Positions 51,474 through 60,829 are shown, numbered from the stretch's first letter. The stretch: DNA of 64,000 nt from Ruminiclostridium papyrosolvens C7 (GCF_000421965.1 NZ_ATAY01000023.1:1-64000), one strand, 5' to 3'. The notes: generated from the sequence alone by a model not told the origin. Translations and numbers: made by a program.

Positions 51474-52490
51474 TTGCAAATCAAGAAGCATATAGTAATT
51501 CCCATTTTTGTACCACACAAAGGTTGCCCATTTGATTGTATCTTCTGCAACCAGAAAATTATTAGCGGTCAAACAAATGAAGCCAGTGAAGAAGATATCC
51601 GCCGGACCATTGAAAGTCATTTGGAAACAAGCGGTAACGCTTTTGTAGAAATTGGTTTTTACGGTGGCAGTTTTACCGGGATATCACTAAAGGAGCAGGA
51701 ATGGTATCTCAAGATTGGATATAGTTACATTGAGGAAGGAAAAGTAAATCAAATAAGGCTTTCAACCAGACCTGACTATATAAGTTCAACGATTTTGGAT
51801 TTACTTGAAAGATACGGTGTAAGAACTATAGAATTGGGCGTTCAGAGTCTGGATTACGATGTTTTGAAATGCACAAACAGAGGACATGGCATTGAAGAAG
51901 TAAAAAATGCTGCAAAAATGATTAAGGACAGAGGCTTTTCACTTGGTATTCAAACAATGATAGGTCTTCCCGGTGATGCCAGATTAAAGGCGATAACAAC
52001 GGCCCAAAAGGTTTTGGAACTGGCTCCCGATATTGTACGCATTTATCCTACACTTGTAATTGAGAATACTTATTTACAGAAGATGTATAACGATGGACAA
52101 TATCGTCCTCTTACAATTGATGAAGCAGTGGATATTTCCGCCGAACTGCTGGATATATATGAACAAAACAATATCAATGTTATAAGAATAGGCCTGCAAC
52201 CCACAGATAATATCAGCGAATCCGGTGAGGTTGTTGCAGGGCCTTTTCATCCTGCCTTCAGACAGCTTGTGGAATCAAGACTTACTCTAAAAAGAATAAA
52301 AGAATATATAATTAATAATAAACTTGATAAATTACCTGAAATAATTATAGAGTGTAATCCTAGGTATATTTCAAATGTAATAGGGCAGAAAAGGGTTAAT
52401 ATAAATACACTTAAAAATGAGTTTAATTTTAAAAATATTCGGATTATGGAGAAGCTTAATGTCGAAAAATTCGAAATTATAGGAACATAA
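51474..52490 (+). CDS. Elp3-like radical SAM protein
   Basis: A 338-residue radical SAM protein. The cluster motif reads CPFDCIFCNQ, preceded by IPIFVPHKG. The rest (GFYGGSFTGI, IRLSTRPDYI, IELGVQSLD, GIQTMIGLPGD) matches the Elp3-related radical SAM group that regularly lies between rnc and smc in clostridia. The acetyltransferase domain of true Elp3 is missing. The substrate is unknown; RNA modification is plausible. Starts at TTG 51474, just after AAGGAG (short 3-nt spacing), 14 bp after rnc. Confidence 0.85.
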   Translation: MQIKKHIVIPIFVPHKGCPFDCIFCNQKIISGQTNEASEEDIRRTIESHLETSGNAFVEIGFYGGSFTGISLKEQEWYLKIGYSYIEEGKVNQIRLSTRPDYISSTILDLLERYGVRTIELGVQSLDYDVLKCTNRGHGIEEVKNAAKMIKDRGFSLGIQTMIGLPGDARLKAITTAQKVLELAPDIVRIYPTLVIENTYLQKMYNDGQYRPLTIDEAVDISAELLDIYEQNNINVIRIGLQPTDNISESGEVVAGPFHPAFRQLVESRLTLKRIKEYIINNKLDKLPEIIIECNPRYISNVIGQKRVNINTLKNEFNFKNIRIMEKLNVEKFEIIGT

Positions 52491-52531
52491 ATAAATAAAC
52501 AAAATTTTTTAAAAAATTTTAAATGTAAAAA

Positions 52532-52558
52532 GCAGGAATTCGATGAAATATATAGAAT
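52532..52558 (+). promoter_or_regulatory. Sigma-H promoter of spoVS
   Basis: GCAGGAATT, 11-bp spacer, ATAGAAT: a perfect match to the sigma-H consensus RnAGGAWWW / RnnGAAT. Sigma-H drives early sporulation genes, including spoVS in Bacillus. Confidence 0.82.
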
Positions 52559-52627
52559 AGATATAAATACAATTATATTTTATTTTTTTGTCTTTTTTTA
52601 AAGCATTTTTTTAGGAGGATGTATAAT

Positions 52628-52888
52628 ATGGAAGTACTAAAGGTTTCAGCTAATTCACAACCCAAATCAGTTGCTGGAGCATTGGCTGCAGTTTTGAGGG
52701 ACAACAATTATGCAGAGATTCAGGCAGTAGGAGCAGGGGCAGTAAATCAGGCAGTCAAGGCAATAGCAATAACAAGAGGTTTTGTAGCACCAAATGGAAT
52801 TGACCTTGTGGCAGTTCCTGCATTTGCTGAAGTAAATATCGATGGAGAAGAAAGAACAGCTATAAAATTCTACATACAACCTCGATAA
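52628..52888 (+). CDS. spoVS: Stage V sporulation protein S
   Basis: An 86-residue Alba-like protein needed for normal sporulation and coat formation in Bacillus. It is nearly invariant in length and sequence across spore formers: VLKVSANSQPKSVAGALAAVLR, then VGAGAVNQAVKAIAITRGF. The ATG at 52628 has AGGAGG 7 nt upstream; the in-frame ATG at 52619 overlaps that site. A sigma-H promoter lies 70 bp before it. Confidence 0.97.
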   Translation: MEVLKVSANSQPKSVAGALAAVLRDNNYAEIQAVGAGAVNQAVKAIAITRGFVAPNGIDLVAVPAFAEVNIDGEERTAIKFYIQPR

Positions 52889-52905
52889 TTCAGTTTATTG
52901 AAATT

Positions 52906-52937
52906 AAAGGCTCGCTTATATAGCGGGCCTTTTTTTA
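52906..52937. terminator. Terminator between convergent spoVS and sod
   Basis: AAAGGCTCGC / GCGGGCCTTT with 7-nt loop and T7 tail; overlaps the last codon of the superoxide dismutase gene on the other strand. Confidence 0.85.
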
Positions 52938-53606
52938 TGGATTTTTATAACCCATTGTATTTATTGTAATTAGAGGCAATTGACCGTTTGAGGCGAAAAT
53001 CAGCCTGTTTTCAACCTCATTCCAGTTTACAATTCCCCACCATGAATCTATAAACTTTTTTCGTTCGTTCTGATAGTCCAGATAATATGCATGTTCCCAA
53101 ACATCACAAACTAAAATCGGGATACCTCCCCATTGAGTAAGGTTCTGGTGCTTTTCAGCCTGAAGAATTTCAAGTCTTCTCCATGCAGGCTGCCAAATAA
53201 GTATAGCCCATCCTGAGCCTTCCACTTTTTCTGCTGCACTTGTAAATTGTTCCTTAAAGGCACCAAAATTTCCAAAATAATTATTTATATAATTAATAGT
53301 TTGCATACCGGGATTCCCTCCCATACCGGGTGGTGCCATAATAGTCCAGAAAATACTATGCAGAATATGCCCTGATCCATTAAATGCCAGCTCGTTTTCC
53401 CAGTACTTTATATATTCATAATCACTTTTTTTCCTGGCGTCTGAAAGATTGATTTCTGCTTTATTTAATCCGTCAACATAGGCCTTGTGATGTTTATCAT
53501 GGTGTATTCTCAATGTTCTTTGACTTATAACTGGCTCAAGTGCGTTATAAGAGTATGGCAGAGGAGGCAATTGGTGCTGTCCTGTGGGAATATAATTATA
53601 GTTCAT
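52935..53606 (-). CDS. Iron/manganese superoxide dismutase
   Basis: A 223-residue Fe/Mn-type dismutase with all four metal ligands visible: His in RIHHDKHHKAYV, His in GHILHSIFW, and Asp plus His in CDVWEHAYYLDY. The Gly/Gln context (WGGIPILVCDVWEHAY) does not settle the metal. An N-terminal extension reads MNYNYIPTGQHQLPPLPYSYN. In Bacillus, superoxide dismutase takes part in oxidative cross-linking of the spore coat. The neighbours here, spoVS and a CotF-like gene, make such a role possible, though protection from oxygen is the default. Confidence 0.93.
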   Translation of the reverse strand: MNYNYIPTGQHQLPPLPYSYNALEPVISQRTLRIHHDKHHKAYVDGLNKAEINLSDARKKSDYEYIKYWENELAFNGSGHILHSIFWTIMAPPGMGGNPGMQTINYINNYFGNFGAFKEQFTSAAEKVEGSGWAILIWQPAWRRLEILQAEKHQNLTQWGGIPILVCDVWEHAYYLDYQNERKKFIDSWWGIVNWNEVENRLIFASNGQLPLITINTMGYKNP

Positions 53607-53748
53607 AAATATATGTACTCCAATAATATATGCTAATACTATTATATTATTTTCAATTAGAAAAATGTGATAAATAAAAGCAGAAATAGTAAAAATAGCT
53701 TACGCAGGATATTTAATTAACCTTTCGTAAGCTATTGTAAAACTGTAA

Positions 53749-54246
53749 TTAGTGTATTGTTTCAAAAGTGCTCTGTTCAACTGGGTTATACAAACTCCCA
53801 AGCTTTTCAATGGTTTCAGAAGGAGCGGCTTCGAGGGGATAATAGCCTTTTTGAACCATCCATTGCCATATATCATAAGCATGGTGTGAACTCATTTTAA
53901 AAGCATCCTCTAAAAACATTCTAATTTCAGGATTGCTTGCTTCCATCGCTGCTCAGGCGTATTCCCTGCCTGCACGCTTCAGGGTTAGCAGATAAGATGT
54001 TGCAATTTCACGGTCATTAAGTTCTTGTACATCGGTTCGTGGAGTAACAGGAACAGGGGGAGTTTCTGAACTGGTGTAATTCTGAATAATATTTGTTATC
54101 GGGAGAATAGGCAGGCCGGTTTTTGCTCCGGAGGTTCTGCTCAGGTATTCCACCTTTGTATTGTAATCTTTAATATGATACGGTAAATGCTTTTGAATCA
54201 AAGATTTTAGTTCATTGTCCTGTACGGAATTTAGAAATAAGGCCAT
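53749..54246 (-). pseudogene. CotF-like spore-coat gene with an in-frame TGA
   Basis: Two open stretches in the same frame are separated by one TGA. The upstream part (97 codons, from ATG 54246) ends DREIATSYLLTLKRAGREYA; the downstream part begins AAMEASNPEIRMFLEDAFKM and includes SSHHAYDIWQWMVQKGYYP. Together they make one CotF-domain protein of about 165 residues. In clostridial CotF proteins the position of the stop is normally Trp (YAWAAMEA), so a single TGG-to-TGA change explains it. No good ribosome binding site precedes the 54246 ATG. Either a pseudogene, a sequencing error or a read-through case. Confidence 0.75.
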
Positions 54247-54423
54247 GTTTGTGATTGAATTTACACAGCTTGTAGTTAGTTATCTAAGATCATTTACTTC
54301 ATGAGAAGCTAATTGCATATTTATTCCTTCTAAGTGATTATTTTTTACTCAGAATCGTGCCTCACTACAAATTTTATTTTTACCTCTGTTTTTACAATTA
54401 TTCGAAATTTTGATACAGTGATA

Positions 54424-54461
54424 TAAAAACAGGCGGCCTTCGTGAACTGAAGACTACCTGT
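54424..54461 (-). terminator. Terminator of the Gly/Arg-rich protein gene
   Basis: On the minus strand, ACAGGTAGTCTTC / GAAGGCCGCCTGT forms an imperfect stem followed by T5 AT. The rest of 54247-54517 shows nothing else I can identify. Confidence 0.6.
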
Positions 54462-54517
54462 CTTGCGCATGAATAAAATGTAGTATTAAGAGATTCAGAT
54501 ATTAACTTTATTACTGA

Positions 54518-54934
54518 TTAAAAACCGAAACCCCCAAAACCCCCAAAATGAGGACGTCTTCTCCTTAACAGTTCCCTAAGCAGGAGAATTGAAATGAGAT
54601 CGCGTCTGAAACGTCTTCTGCCTCCGCCAAATCCACCTAATACAAATTGTCTGTTTTCACACCCTTCAAAATCCTGATAGTCCATATCAACATCTGCACC
54701 AACCCTATTATCGATATCATCGACCATAGAGTCCAGCATTTGACGGCTGGGGTTAAACATGGGTCCGTATTGTGCACACATTCTATCGCACATACGTCCA
54801 ACTTCAGGCATTATAATATGGTAGCATCTGGGAAACATGCCCATTAGCTGATCTTGGGGCATCTCCATCATGGGTGAATACTGGCTGGGAACATTCATCA
54901 TTTGCATACAATTTCTATAATCATAATCTTCCAT
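54518..54934 (-). CDS. Met-rich, Gly/Arg-tailed protein, possibly spore-associated
   Basis: A 138-residue protein of unrecognised family. The N-terminal half is Met-rich with four Cys (MEDYDYRNCMQMMNVP, FPRCYHIIMPEVGRMCDRMC). An acidic stretch follows (DDIDNRVGADVDMDYQD), then a strongly basic, Gly/Phe-rich tail (LGGFGGGRRRFRRDL, RELLRRRRPHFGGFGG). Low-complexity Gly/Arg/Tyr/Cys composition is common among spore-coat proteins, and the neighbour is CotF-like, so a coat role is possible but unproven. AGGAGGT lies 6 nt before the ATG; the gene is certainly translated. Confidence 0.7.
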   Translation of the reverse strand: MEDYDYRNCMQMMNVPSQYSPMMEMPQDQLMGMFPRCYHIIMPEVGRMCDRMCAQYGPMFNPSRQMLDSMVDDIDNRVGADVDMDYQDFEGCENRQFVLGGFGGGRRRFRRDLISILLLRELLRRRRPHFGGFGGFGF

Positions 54935-55165
54935 AGTGACCTCCTAAAAAATTATTCTATAAAATATTTTATGACAGTTTCCTTCATTTGGTTACCATTA
55001 CTAATTATTATGTAAATTAAATCGGGAAATATCAGTTCTATTTTTATTGACACTCCAAAATCAGAAATATATACTGAAAACAATAAATATACTAATTTAG
55101 GCTGGATTATACGGATACTGATGGATAGAATTTTTATTTATTCAATAAATTGGAGGAAGAGTTAC

Positions 55166-55930
55166 ATGACTAACGAAGAACTATATAAAACAATTTTTAC
55201 CAGAAGGTCTGTCAGAAAATACAATATGACACCTCTGACGGCTCAGCAACTGAAGGAGATCAAGGACTTTGCTGACAATGCAAAACCCTTGATACCCGAT
55301 ATAAAGTGTGAATTTTCTTTTCTTACCGATGATAAAGTAAAAAATATACTTCCTATAAAGGCGCCCCATTATATTTTAATTTACTCCGAAAAAAAAGAGG
55401 GGTATTTGTTGAATGCAGGTTTCATGCTTCAGCAGGTTGACTTATTTCTTTCATCCGTAAATTTGGGAAGCTGCTGGTTGGGTATGGCTAAGCCTTCTAA
55501 AGAAGTTCCGACTTTACAAAACGGTCTGGAATTTGTTATTATGCTTGCCTTCGGTAATACGCAGGAGAAGATTCACAGGGCTGATACTTCTGAATTTAAG
55601 CGGAAGGGCATTTCGGAAATAACATCAATTAACGGAGCTAATCAATTGCTGGAAGCCGCCAGGCTTGCACCGTCGGCATCCAACTCTCAGCCCTGGTATT
55701 TCAGCGGAGACCCAAATGAAATTATTATTAGCCGTGAAAAGCTGAGTTTATTGAAAGCTCCTATTTATAATAAAATGAATCAAATAGATACGGGAATAGC
55801 TTTATGCCATTTATGGCTTTCAATTGAGCATCAGGGTAAAACAGCTTGTTTTGATTATACAAATTCGAATACCCCGAAAGGATATGAATTCATGTTGAAA
55901 GTGAAAGTTGAGGGAGATACATCATGTTAA
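55166..55930 (+). CDS. Nitroreductase-family protein
   Basis: A 254-residue FMN-dependent nitroreductase-like protein. The start IFTRRSVRKYNMTPLTAQQLKEI and the later EAARLAPSASNSQPW are the two halves of the FMN-binding site in the long, duplicated TM1586-type subgroup. The ATG at 55166 has GGAGG 9 nt upstream; the longer frame from 55121 adds a poor leader. Overlaps the aldo/keto reductase gene by 7 bp, so both form an operon; both probably act on electrophilic or quinone-like compounds, exact substrates unknown. Confidence 0.88.
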   Translation: MTNEELYKTIFTRRSVRKYNMTPLTAQQLKEIKDFADNAKPLIPDIKCEFSFLTDDKVKNILPIKAPHYILIYSEKKEGYLLNAGFMLQQVDLFLSSVNLGSCWLGMAKPSKEVPTLQNGLEFVIMLAFGNTQEKIHRADTSEFKRKGISEITSINGANQLLEAARLAPSASNSQPWYFSGDPNEIIISREKLSLLKAPIYNKMNQIDTGIALCHLWLSIEHQGKTACFDYTNSNTPKGYEFMLKVKVEGDTSC

Positions 55931-57114
55931 CAAGAATAAATCAAAAAAACGGAGAAGAACTATCTATTCTGGGATTCGGGTGTATGAGGTTTCCAACCAG
56001 AGCAGGGGGAATTGATGAACCAAGAGCGATAGGGATGATACACAATGCTATAGAAAAAGGTGTAAACTATTTCGATACAGCTTATATTTATCACGGAGGC
56101 AAAAGTGAAAGTCTCTTGGGAAAGGCTTTGGTCGGAGGCTACCGTGAAAGGGTCAGAATAGCTACAAAATTACCTCCATTTATGGTAAAGAATCTTGATA
56201 ATGCAAAAAAAATATTCAATACTCAATTGGAGCGCCTTCAAACAGACTATATTGACTATTATCTACTTCACATGCTGACAGACAAAGCGGGCTTTAACAG
56301 ACTTGCAGATATGGGTGTATTGACGTGGATGGAAGAACTTAAAGCAAAAGGTACAATAAAAAATATTGGGTTTTCCTTTCACGGAGCTAAAAATGATTTC
56401 GAACAGATTCTGAGGGCATACCCTTGGGAATTCTGTCAGATACAATATAATTACATGGATGAAAATAATCAGGCCACAAAGGACGGATTAATTCTTGCAA
56501 ATGAGATGGGAATTCCTGTAATTGTCATGGAGCCTTTAAGAGGAGGGAAACTGGTTACAAACCTCCCGGAAGACGTAAAAAAGGCATTCGCAGAATGCAA
56601 CCGTGACAGGTCTCCGGCAGAATGGGCCTTGCGATGGATTTGGAATCATCCCCAGGTAAACGTGGTTTTATCGGGAATGAGTGATGAGGCACAGGTTGAG
56701 GACAATATAAGAATAGCCTCGGATTCACATGCCAATTCCCTTACAGATGAAGAACTTGGTGTCTTTGATAATGTTAAAAGGATATTACATGAAAGAACAA
56801 AAATACCTTGTACTGCTTGCGGTTACTGTATGCCATGTCCTGCAGGAGTTGACATACCCGGTTGTTTTTCCCACTATAACGATAAGTATCTTATTAGGGA
56901 TAAGGGCATAAGATTTCAATATTACAGAAACTTAGGAGCGGTTGCCGCACAGCCTTCATATGCTTCCCAGTGCAAAGACTGCGGAAAATGTGAAAGCCAC
57001 TGTCCTCAAAAAATCAGTATAAGGTCTGAATTAAAAACCGTAAGTAAGGAAATGGAAAGTATACTTTATAGAGCAGGAATAGCAATTGCAAGGAAAGTTA
57101 TGAAAATTAAATAA
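55924..57114 (+). CDS. Aldo/keto reductase with C-terminal ferredoxin-like domain
   Basis: The product (396 aa) has an N-terminal aldo/keto reductase barrel (ILGFGCMRFPT, FDTAYIYHGGKSE with the catalytic Asp and Tyr, ATKLPP with the Lys, YLLHML). It is followed from about residue 295 by a region with two iron-sulfur motifs: CTACGYCMPCPAGVDIP and CKDCGKCESHCPQ. Such fusions are frequent in strict anaerobes and suggest electron exchange with ferredoxin in addition to NAD(P)H. ATG 55924 lies inside the nitroreductase end. Confidence 0.93.
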   Translation: MLTRINQKNGEELSILGFGCMRFPTRAGGIDEPRAIGMIHNAIEKGVNYFDTAYIYHGGKSESLLGKALVGGYRERVRIATKLPPFMVKNLDNAKKIFNTQLERLQTDYIDYYLLHMLTDKAGFNRLADMGVLTWMEELKAKGTIKNIGFSFHGAKNDFEQILRAYPWEFCQIQYNYMDENNQATKDGLILANEMGIPVIVMEPLRGGKLVTNLPEDVKKAFAECNRDRSPAEWALRWIWNHPQVNVVLSGMSDEAQVEDNIRIASDSHANSLTDEELGVFDNVKRILHERTKIPCTACGYCMPCPAGVDIPGCFSHYNDKYLIRDKGIRFQYYRNLGAVAAQPSYASQCKDCGKCESHCPQKISIRSELKTVSKEMESILYRAGIAIARKVMKIK

Positions 57115-57159
57115 GAATGTTAACCTTCCAATAAATCACAAAGTATGCTAGAATTATTG

Positions 57160-57205
57160 AATATTAAGTCATTTCTTTTATAGAAATGACTTAATATTTA
57201 TATTT
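57160..57205 (+). terminator. Terminator before smc
   Basis: AATATTAAGTCATTTCT / AGAAATGACTTAATATT, a perfect 17-bp AT-rich stem with a 5-nt loop and a weak T tail; separates the redox pair from smc. Confidence 0.7.
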
Positions 57206-57256
57206 GGCATATACAAAAGAAAATTTACTACGCTTAATCAATTACAGGGGTGCGGC

Positions 57257-60200
57257 ATGTATTTAAGAAAACTTGAAATACAAGGATTTAAATCATTTGC
57301 AGATAAAATATCACTTGATTTTAATAGCGGTATAACGGCAGTTGTAGGACCAAACGGCAGCGGAAAAAGCAATATTGGTGATGCTGTTAGGTGGGTACTC
57401 GGTGAACAGAGTGCAAAAACGTTAAGAGGAAGCAAGATGGAGGACGTAATTTTTGCGGGCACCGAACACAGAAAGCCGGTTGGTTTTGCGGAGGTATCGT
57501 TGACTATTGATAATGACGATAATTATCTTCCGGTGTCCTACAGTGAAGTAACCATTACAAGAAGAGTATACCGTTCGGGAGAAAGTGAATATTACATAAA
57601 TAAGACATCATGTCGTCTTAAAGATATACATGAACTGTTTCTGGATACAGGAATAGGTAGGGACGGATATTCAATAATCGGACAGGGTAGAGTTGATGAA
57701 ATACTGAGTACCAAATCAGAAGATAGAAGGCTTATATTTGAAGAGGCCTCAGGTATAATGAAATATAAAGTAAGAAAACAGGATGCAGAGAGGAAGCTTG
57801 ACCTCACTGAACAAAACCTTGTACGCATAAATGATATTATAAATGAACTTGAGTCTCAATTAGAACCTTTAAGAGAACAGTCCGAGGCAGCCAAAAAATA
57901 CCTTACCTTACGTGAAAGCCTTAAAGAGCTTGAAGTTAATGTCTATCTTAATAATATAGACAAGTTAAAGGATAAAATAAAAGAGTATGAGAACCAGTTT
58001 AAAGATATAAGAGATAATATAGAGGCAGAAGAGAGAAGACTGAGGAGTATTACTACTCAAAATCAACAAAAGACCGAACTCCTTAAAAATCTTGATGAGC
58101 AGATAACAGAAGCAAGAGGGAAGTTCTATATTATTGAAGCAAATCTTGAAAAGAACAGTTCTGAGGTTAAGATAAAAAATGAAAAAATAAACAGCCTTGA
58201 CGGGAACATTGTTCGATTAAAGGAAGAAACCTCAGAAATCAGCTCAAAACTGGAATTATTAGACACGGAAGAGAAGAGCCGCCAGAAAAAAATTGAATAC
58301 TTAAACGGTCAATATAATGATTTTTCCAAAAAACTTGAAAAATATCAGTCTGAACTTGATGGGATTCTGTCAACTCTGGATGAAAGCGAACGACATATAG
58401 AAATGCTTAAATCCGGTATTATGGACAAGCTTGATATTCAATCCGACAAAAGGACTCAGATAAACAATATAAAAAATCATATAGAAAACATGAGAAAAAG
58501 GCAAAACTCCATTGGCACAGAAATTTACTCCTTGAAGCTTGAAAAAGACAAGGACAATATGAAAAAAGAGGACTTGATTGAGAGTATAAGAAATACTTCA
58601 ACTCTGATAAAACATTCAAGGGAAAAAATAAATGAATTGAATAATGAGAAAACAGAACTCAAAGGAACTCTTTCTGAACTGGAAAAACAGCATGGAAACG
58701 TAAGAACCGATATACAGGTAAAAACGTCCAGACATAAGATGCTTAAAGATATGGAAAACAGTATGGAGGGATACAGCAGAAGTGTAAAGGAAGTAATGAC
58801 GGCCTGCAGGCAATCACCGGAATTGGGTAAAGGGATACACGGTACAATTGCACAGCTGGTAGAAGTAGATAAGAAGTATGAAACAGCTATAGAAATGACT
58901 CTTGGAAGTGCCTTGCAGAATATAGTTACATCATCTGAAGATGATGCAAAGAAAGCCATAGAATTCCTGAAAAGAAATAGAGTGGGAAGAGCTACCTTTC
59001 TGCCTATTACATCTGTAAAAGGAAAGCGTCTTGACGATAGTACTTTACGCAGATTGGAAGACTGTCAGGGCTTTTGTGGTGTTGCTTCAGACCTTGTAAC
59101 CAGCGATCCGGCATACAATGGAATAGTGTTAAACCTGTTGGGAAGGGTTGTAGTAACAGAAAATTTAGATAGTGGAATCAGTATAGCCAGAAAATTCGGC
59201 TATACCTTTAGAATTGTTACTCTGGAAGGGGATATATTAAGCACAAGCGGTTCAATGTCCGGAGGAAGCAGTGACCACAGAAGTTCCGGAATACTAAGCA
59301 GAAGCAGAGAAATTTCAGAATTAGAGAATATAATAGAAGGACTAAAAAAAGATGAAATCAAGTATGGTGCCAAGATAAACGATGTCAGACAAATGCTGTT
59401 GGAGATAGATACAGAATTCAACGAGCAAAACAATAAGCTCAGGGAGAATGAGCTTATTAAAACCAGAGACGAGAATCACCTGCAGATGATTGAGGATAAT
59501 TTAAAAAAGACAGACGCCAAAATCGGCATGCTTTTAAATGAGAAGGATCAAATGGCAAAGCAGGAACAGGCAACATTATTGGAACAGCAAAAATATGAAG
59601 TCGAGCTTGAAGCCATAGAAACAGATATATCCGAAACAAAGGCCATAATTGTAGAACATCAGGAGAAATTCAAGGCAGATCAGACAGTTAGAGATGACTT
59701 GCATCAAGAGATAACTGATTTTAAGATATCAGTAAATTCAATAACGGAGAGTATACAGAGTGTAACAGAGAATCTTGAAAGAATTAAAGGAGAAAGAGAG
59801 GCTTTAACCAGAAGCCATACTCGGAAACAGGAAGAAATAAACAAAGCAAACACTGAAATTGAATTATTAAAGCAGGAGATAAACGGTCTGGACAACTTGA
59901 CCAGAAAACTTCAGGATGAAAAGACAGGAAAAACTCTGGAGATTGACAGATTGGTGGAAGAGAAAAAAGTGTTGGAGGAAGAATCAACCGACTTCATTGA
60001 AAAATTAAATACAACCAACAAGACAATCCATCTCTTGCACGAAGAATATAACAGAATAGACATTAAAAGAGCTAAAGCAGAAGCAGAAATGAAATCAATT
60101 CAGGACAGAATGTGGGATGAGTATGAGCTTACCTATAGCAATGCTGTTGAGCTTAAAAAAGAAATAGAAAACATCTCTGAAGCTCAAAGGAATATATCCG

Positions 60201-60829
60201 AATACAGGTCTCAGATAAAGGCTCTTGGCCCGGTAAACGTATCGTCCATAGATGAATACATTAAGACAAAAGAGCGTTTTGAATTCATGTCAGTTCAGAA
60301 GAATGATATGGAGCAGGCTAAAGATAAGCTTCATAAAATTATATATGAGATGGTTCAGGTAATGAAAAAGCAGTTTGTTGAACAGTTCAAGCTTATAAAT
60401 GAAAACTTTGGAATAGTATATAAGGAGCTGTTCGGAGGAGGAAGAGCCGAGCTTATAATTTCCGATGAGGACAATGTTCTTGAAAGCGGTATAGAGATAG
60501 AGGTTCAGCCCCCTGGAAAGAAACTCCAGAATATGATGCTGTTATCGGGTGGGGAACGTGCGTTTACTGCAATAGCATTGTTATTTGCAATACTCAGGCT
60601 GAAACCCACACCATTCTGCCTACTCGATGAGATTGAAGCGGCATTGGATGATGCAAATGTATACAGGTTCGGAGAGTACTTGAAAAAATTTTCTCAAAAC
60701 ACACAGTTTATAATGGTTACACATCGTAAGGGAACGATGGAGTCAGCTGATACAATGTATGGAGTAACTATGCAGGAGCACGGCGTATCCAAAGTTGTGT
60801 CAATGAAAATGGGTGAATTGGCAAGTTAA
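57257..60829 (+). CDS. smc: Chromosome condensation protein Smc
   Basis: A 1190-residue SMC ATPase, full length. N-terminal head: KSFADKISLDFNSGITAVVG, Walker A GPNGSGKSN (about 33-41). Coiled coil about 170-500, hinge about 510-680 (GIHGTIAQLVEVDKKYETAIE; SGSMSGGSS), second coiled coil about 680-1030. C-terminal head: signature LLSGGERAFTAIALLF (about 1095) and Walker B FCLLDEIEAALDD. Works with ScpAB in chromosome segregation. The ribosome binding site is AGGGGTG, 5 nt before the ATG. ftsY follows 84 bp later. Confidence 0.98.
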   Translation: MYLRKLEIQGFKSFADKISLDFNSGITAVVGPNGSGKSNIGDAVRWVLGEQSAKTLRGSKMEDVIFAGTEHRKPVGFAEVSLTIDNDDNYLPVSYSEVTITRRVYRSGESEYYINKTSCRLKDIHELFLDTGIGRDGYSIIGQGRVDEILSTKSEDRRLIFEEASGIMKYKVRKQDAERKLDLTEQNLVRINDIINELESQLEPLREQSEAAKKYLTLRESLKELEVNVYLNNIDKLKDKIKEYENQFKDIRDNIEAEERRLRSITTQNQQKTELLKNLDEQITEARGKFYIIEANLEKNSSEVKIKNEKINSLDGNIVRLKEETSEISSKLELLDTEEKSRQKKIEYLNGQYNDFSKKLEKYQSELDGILSTLDESERHIEMLKSGIMDKLDIQSDKRTQINNIKNHIENMRKRQNSIGTEIYSLKLEKDKDNMKKEDLIESIRNTSTLIKHSREKINELNNEKTELKGTLSELEKQHGNVRTDIQVKTSRHKMLKDMENSMEGYSRSVKEVMTACRQSPELGKGIHGTIAQLVEVDKKYETAIEMTLGSALQNIVTSSEDDAKKAIEFLKRNRVGRATFLPITSVKGKRLDDSTLRRLEDCQGFCGVASDLVTSDPAYNGIVLNLLGRVVVTENLDSGISIARKFGYTFRIVTLEGDILSTSGSMSGGSSDHRSSGILSRSREISELENIIEGLKKDEIKYGAKINDVRQMLLEIDTEFNEQNNKLRENELIKTRDENHLQMIEDNLKKTDAKIGMLLNEKDQMAKQEQATLLEQQKYEVELEAIETDISETKAIIVEHQEKFKADQTVRDDLHQEITDFKISVNSITESIQSVTENLERIKGEREALTRSHTRKQEEINKANTEIELLKQEINGLDNLTRKLQDEKTGKTLEIDRLVEEKKVLEEESTDFIEKLNTTNKTIHLLHEEYNRIDIKRAKAEAEMKSIQDRMWDEYELTYSNAVELKKEIENISEAQRNISEYRSQIKALGPVNVSSIDEYIKTKERFEFMSVQKNDMEQAKDKLHKIIYEMVQVMKKQFVEQFKLINENFGIVYKELFGGGRAELIISDEDNVLESGIEIEVQPPGKKLQNMMLLSGGERAFTAIALLFAILRLKPTPFCLLDEIEAALDDANVYRFGEYLKKFSQNTQFIMVTHRKGTMESADTMYGVTMQEHGVSKVVSMKMGELAS

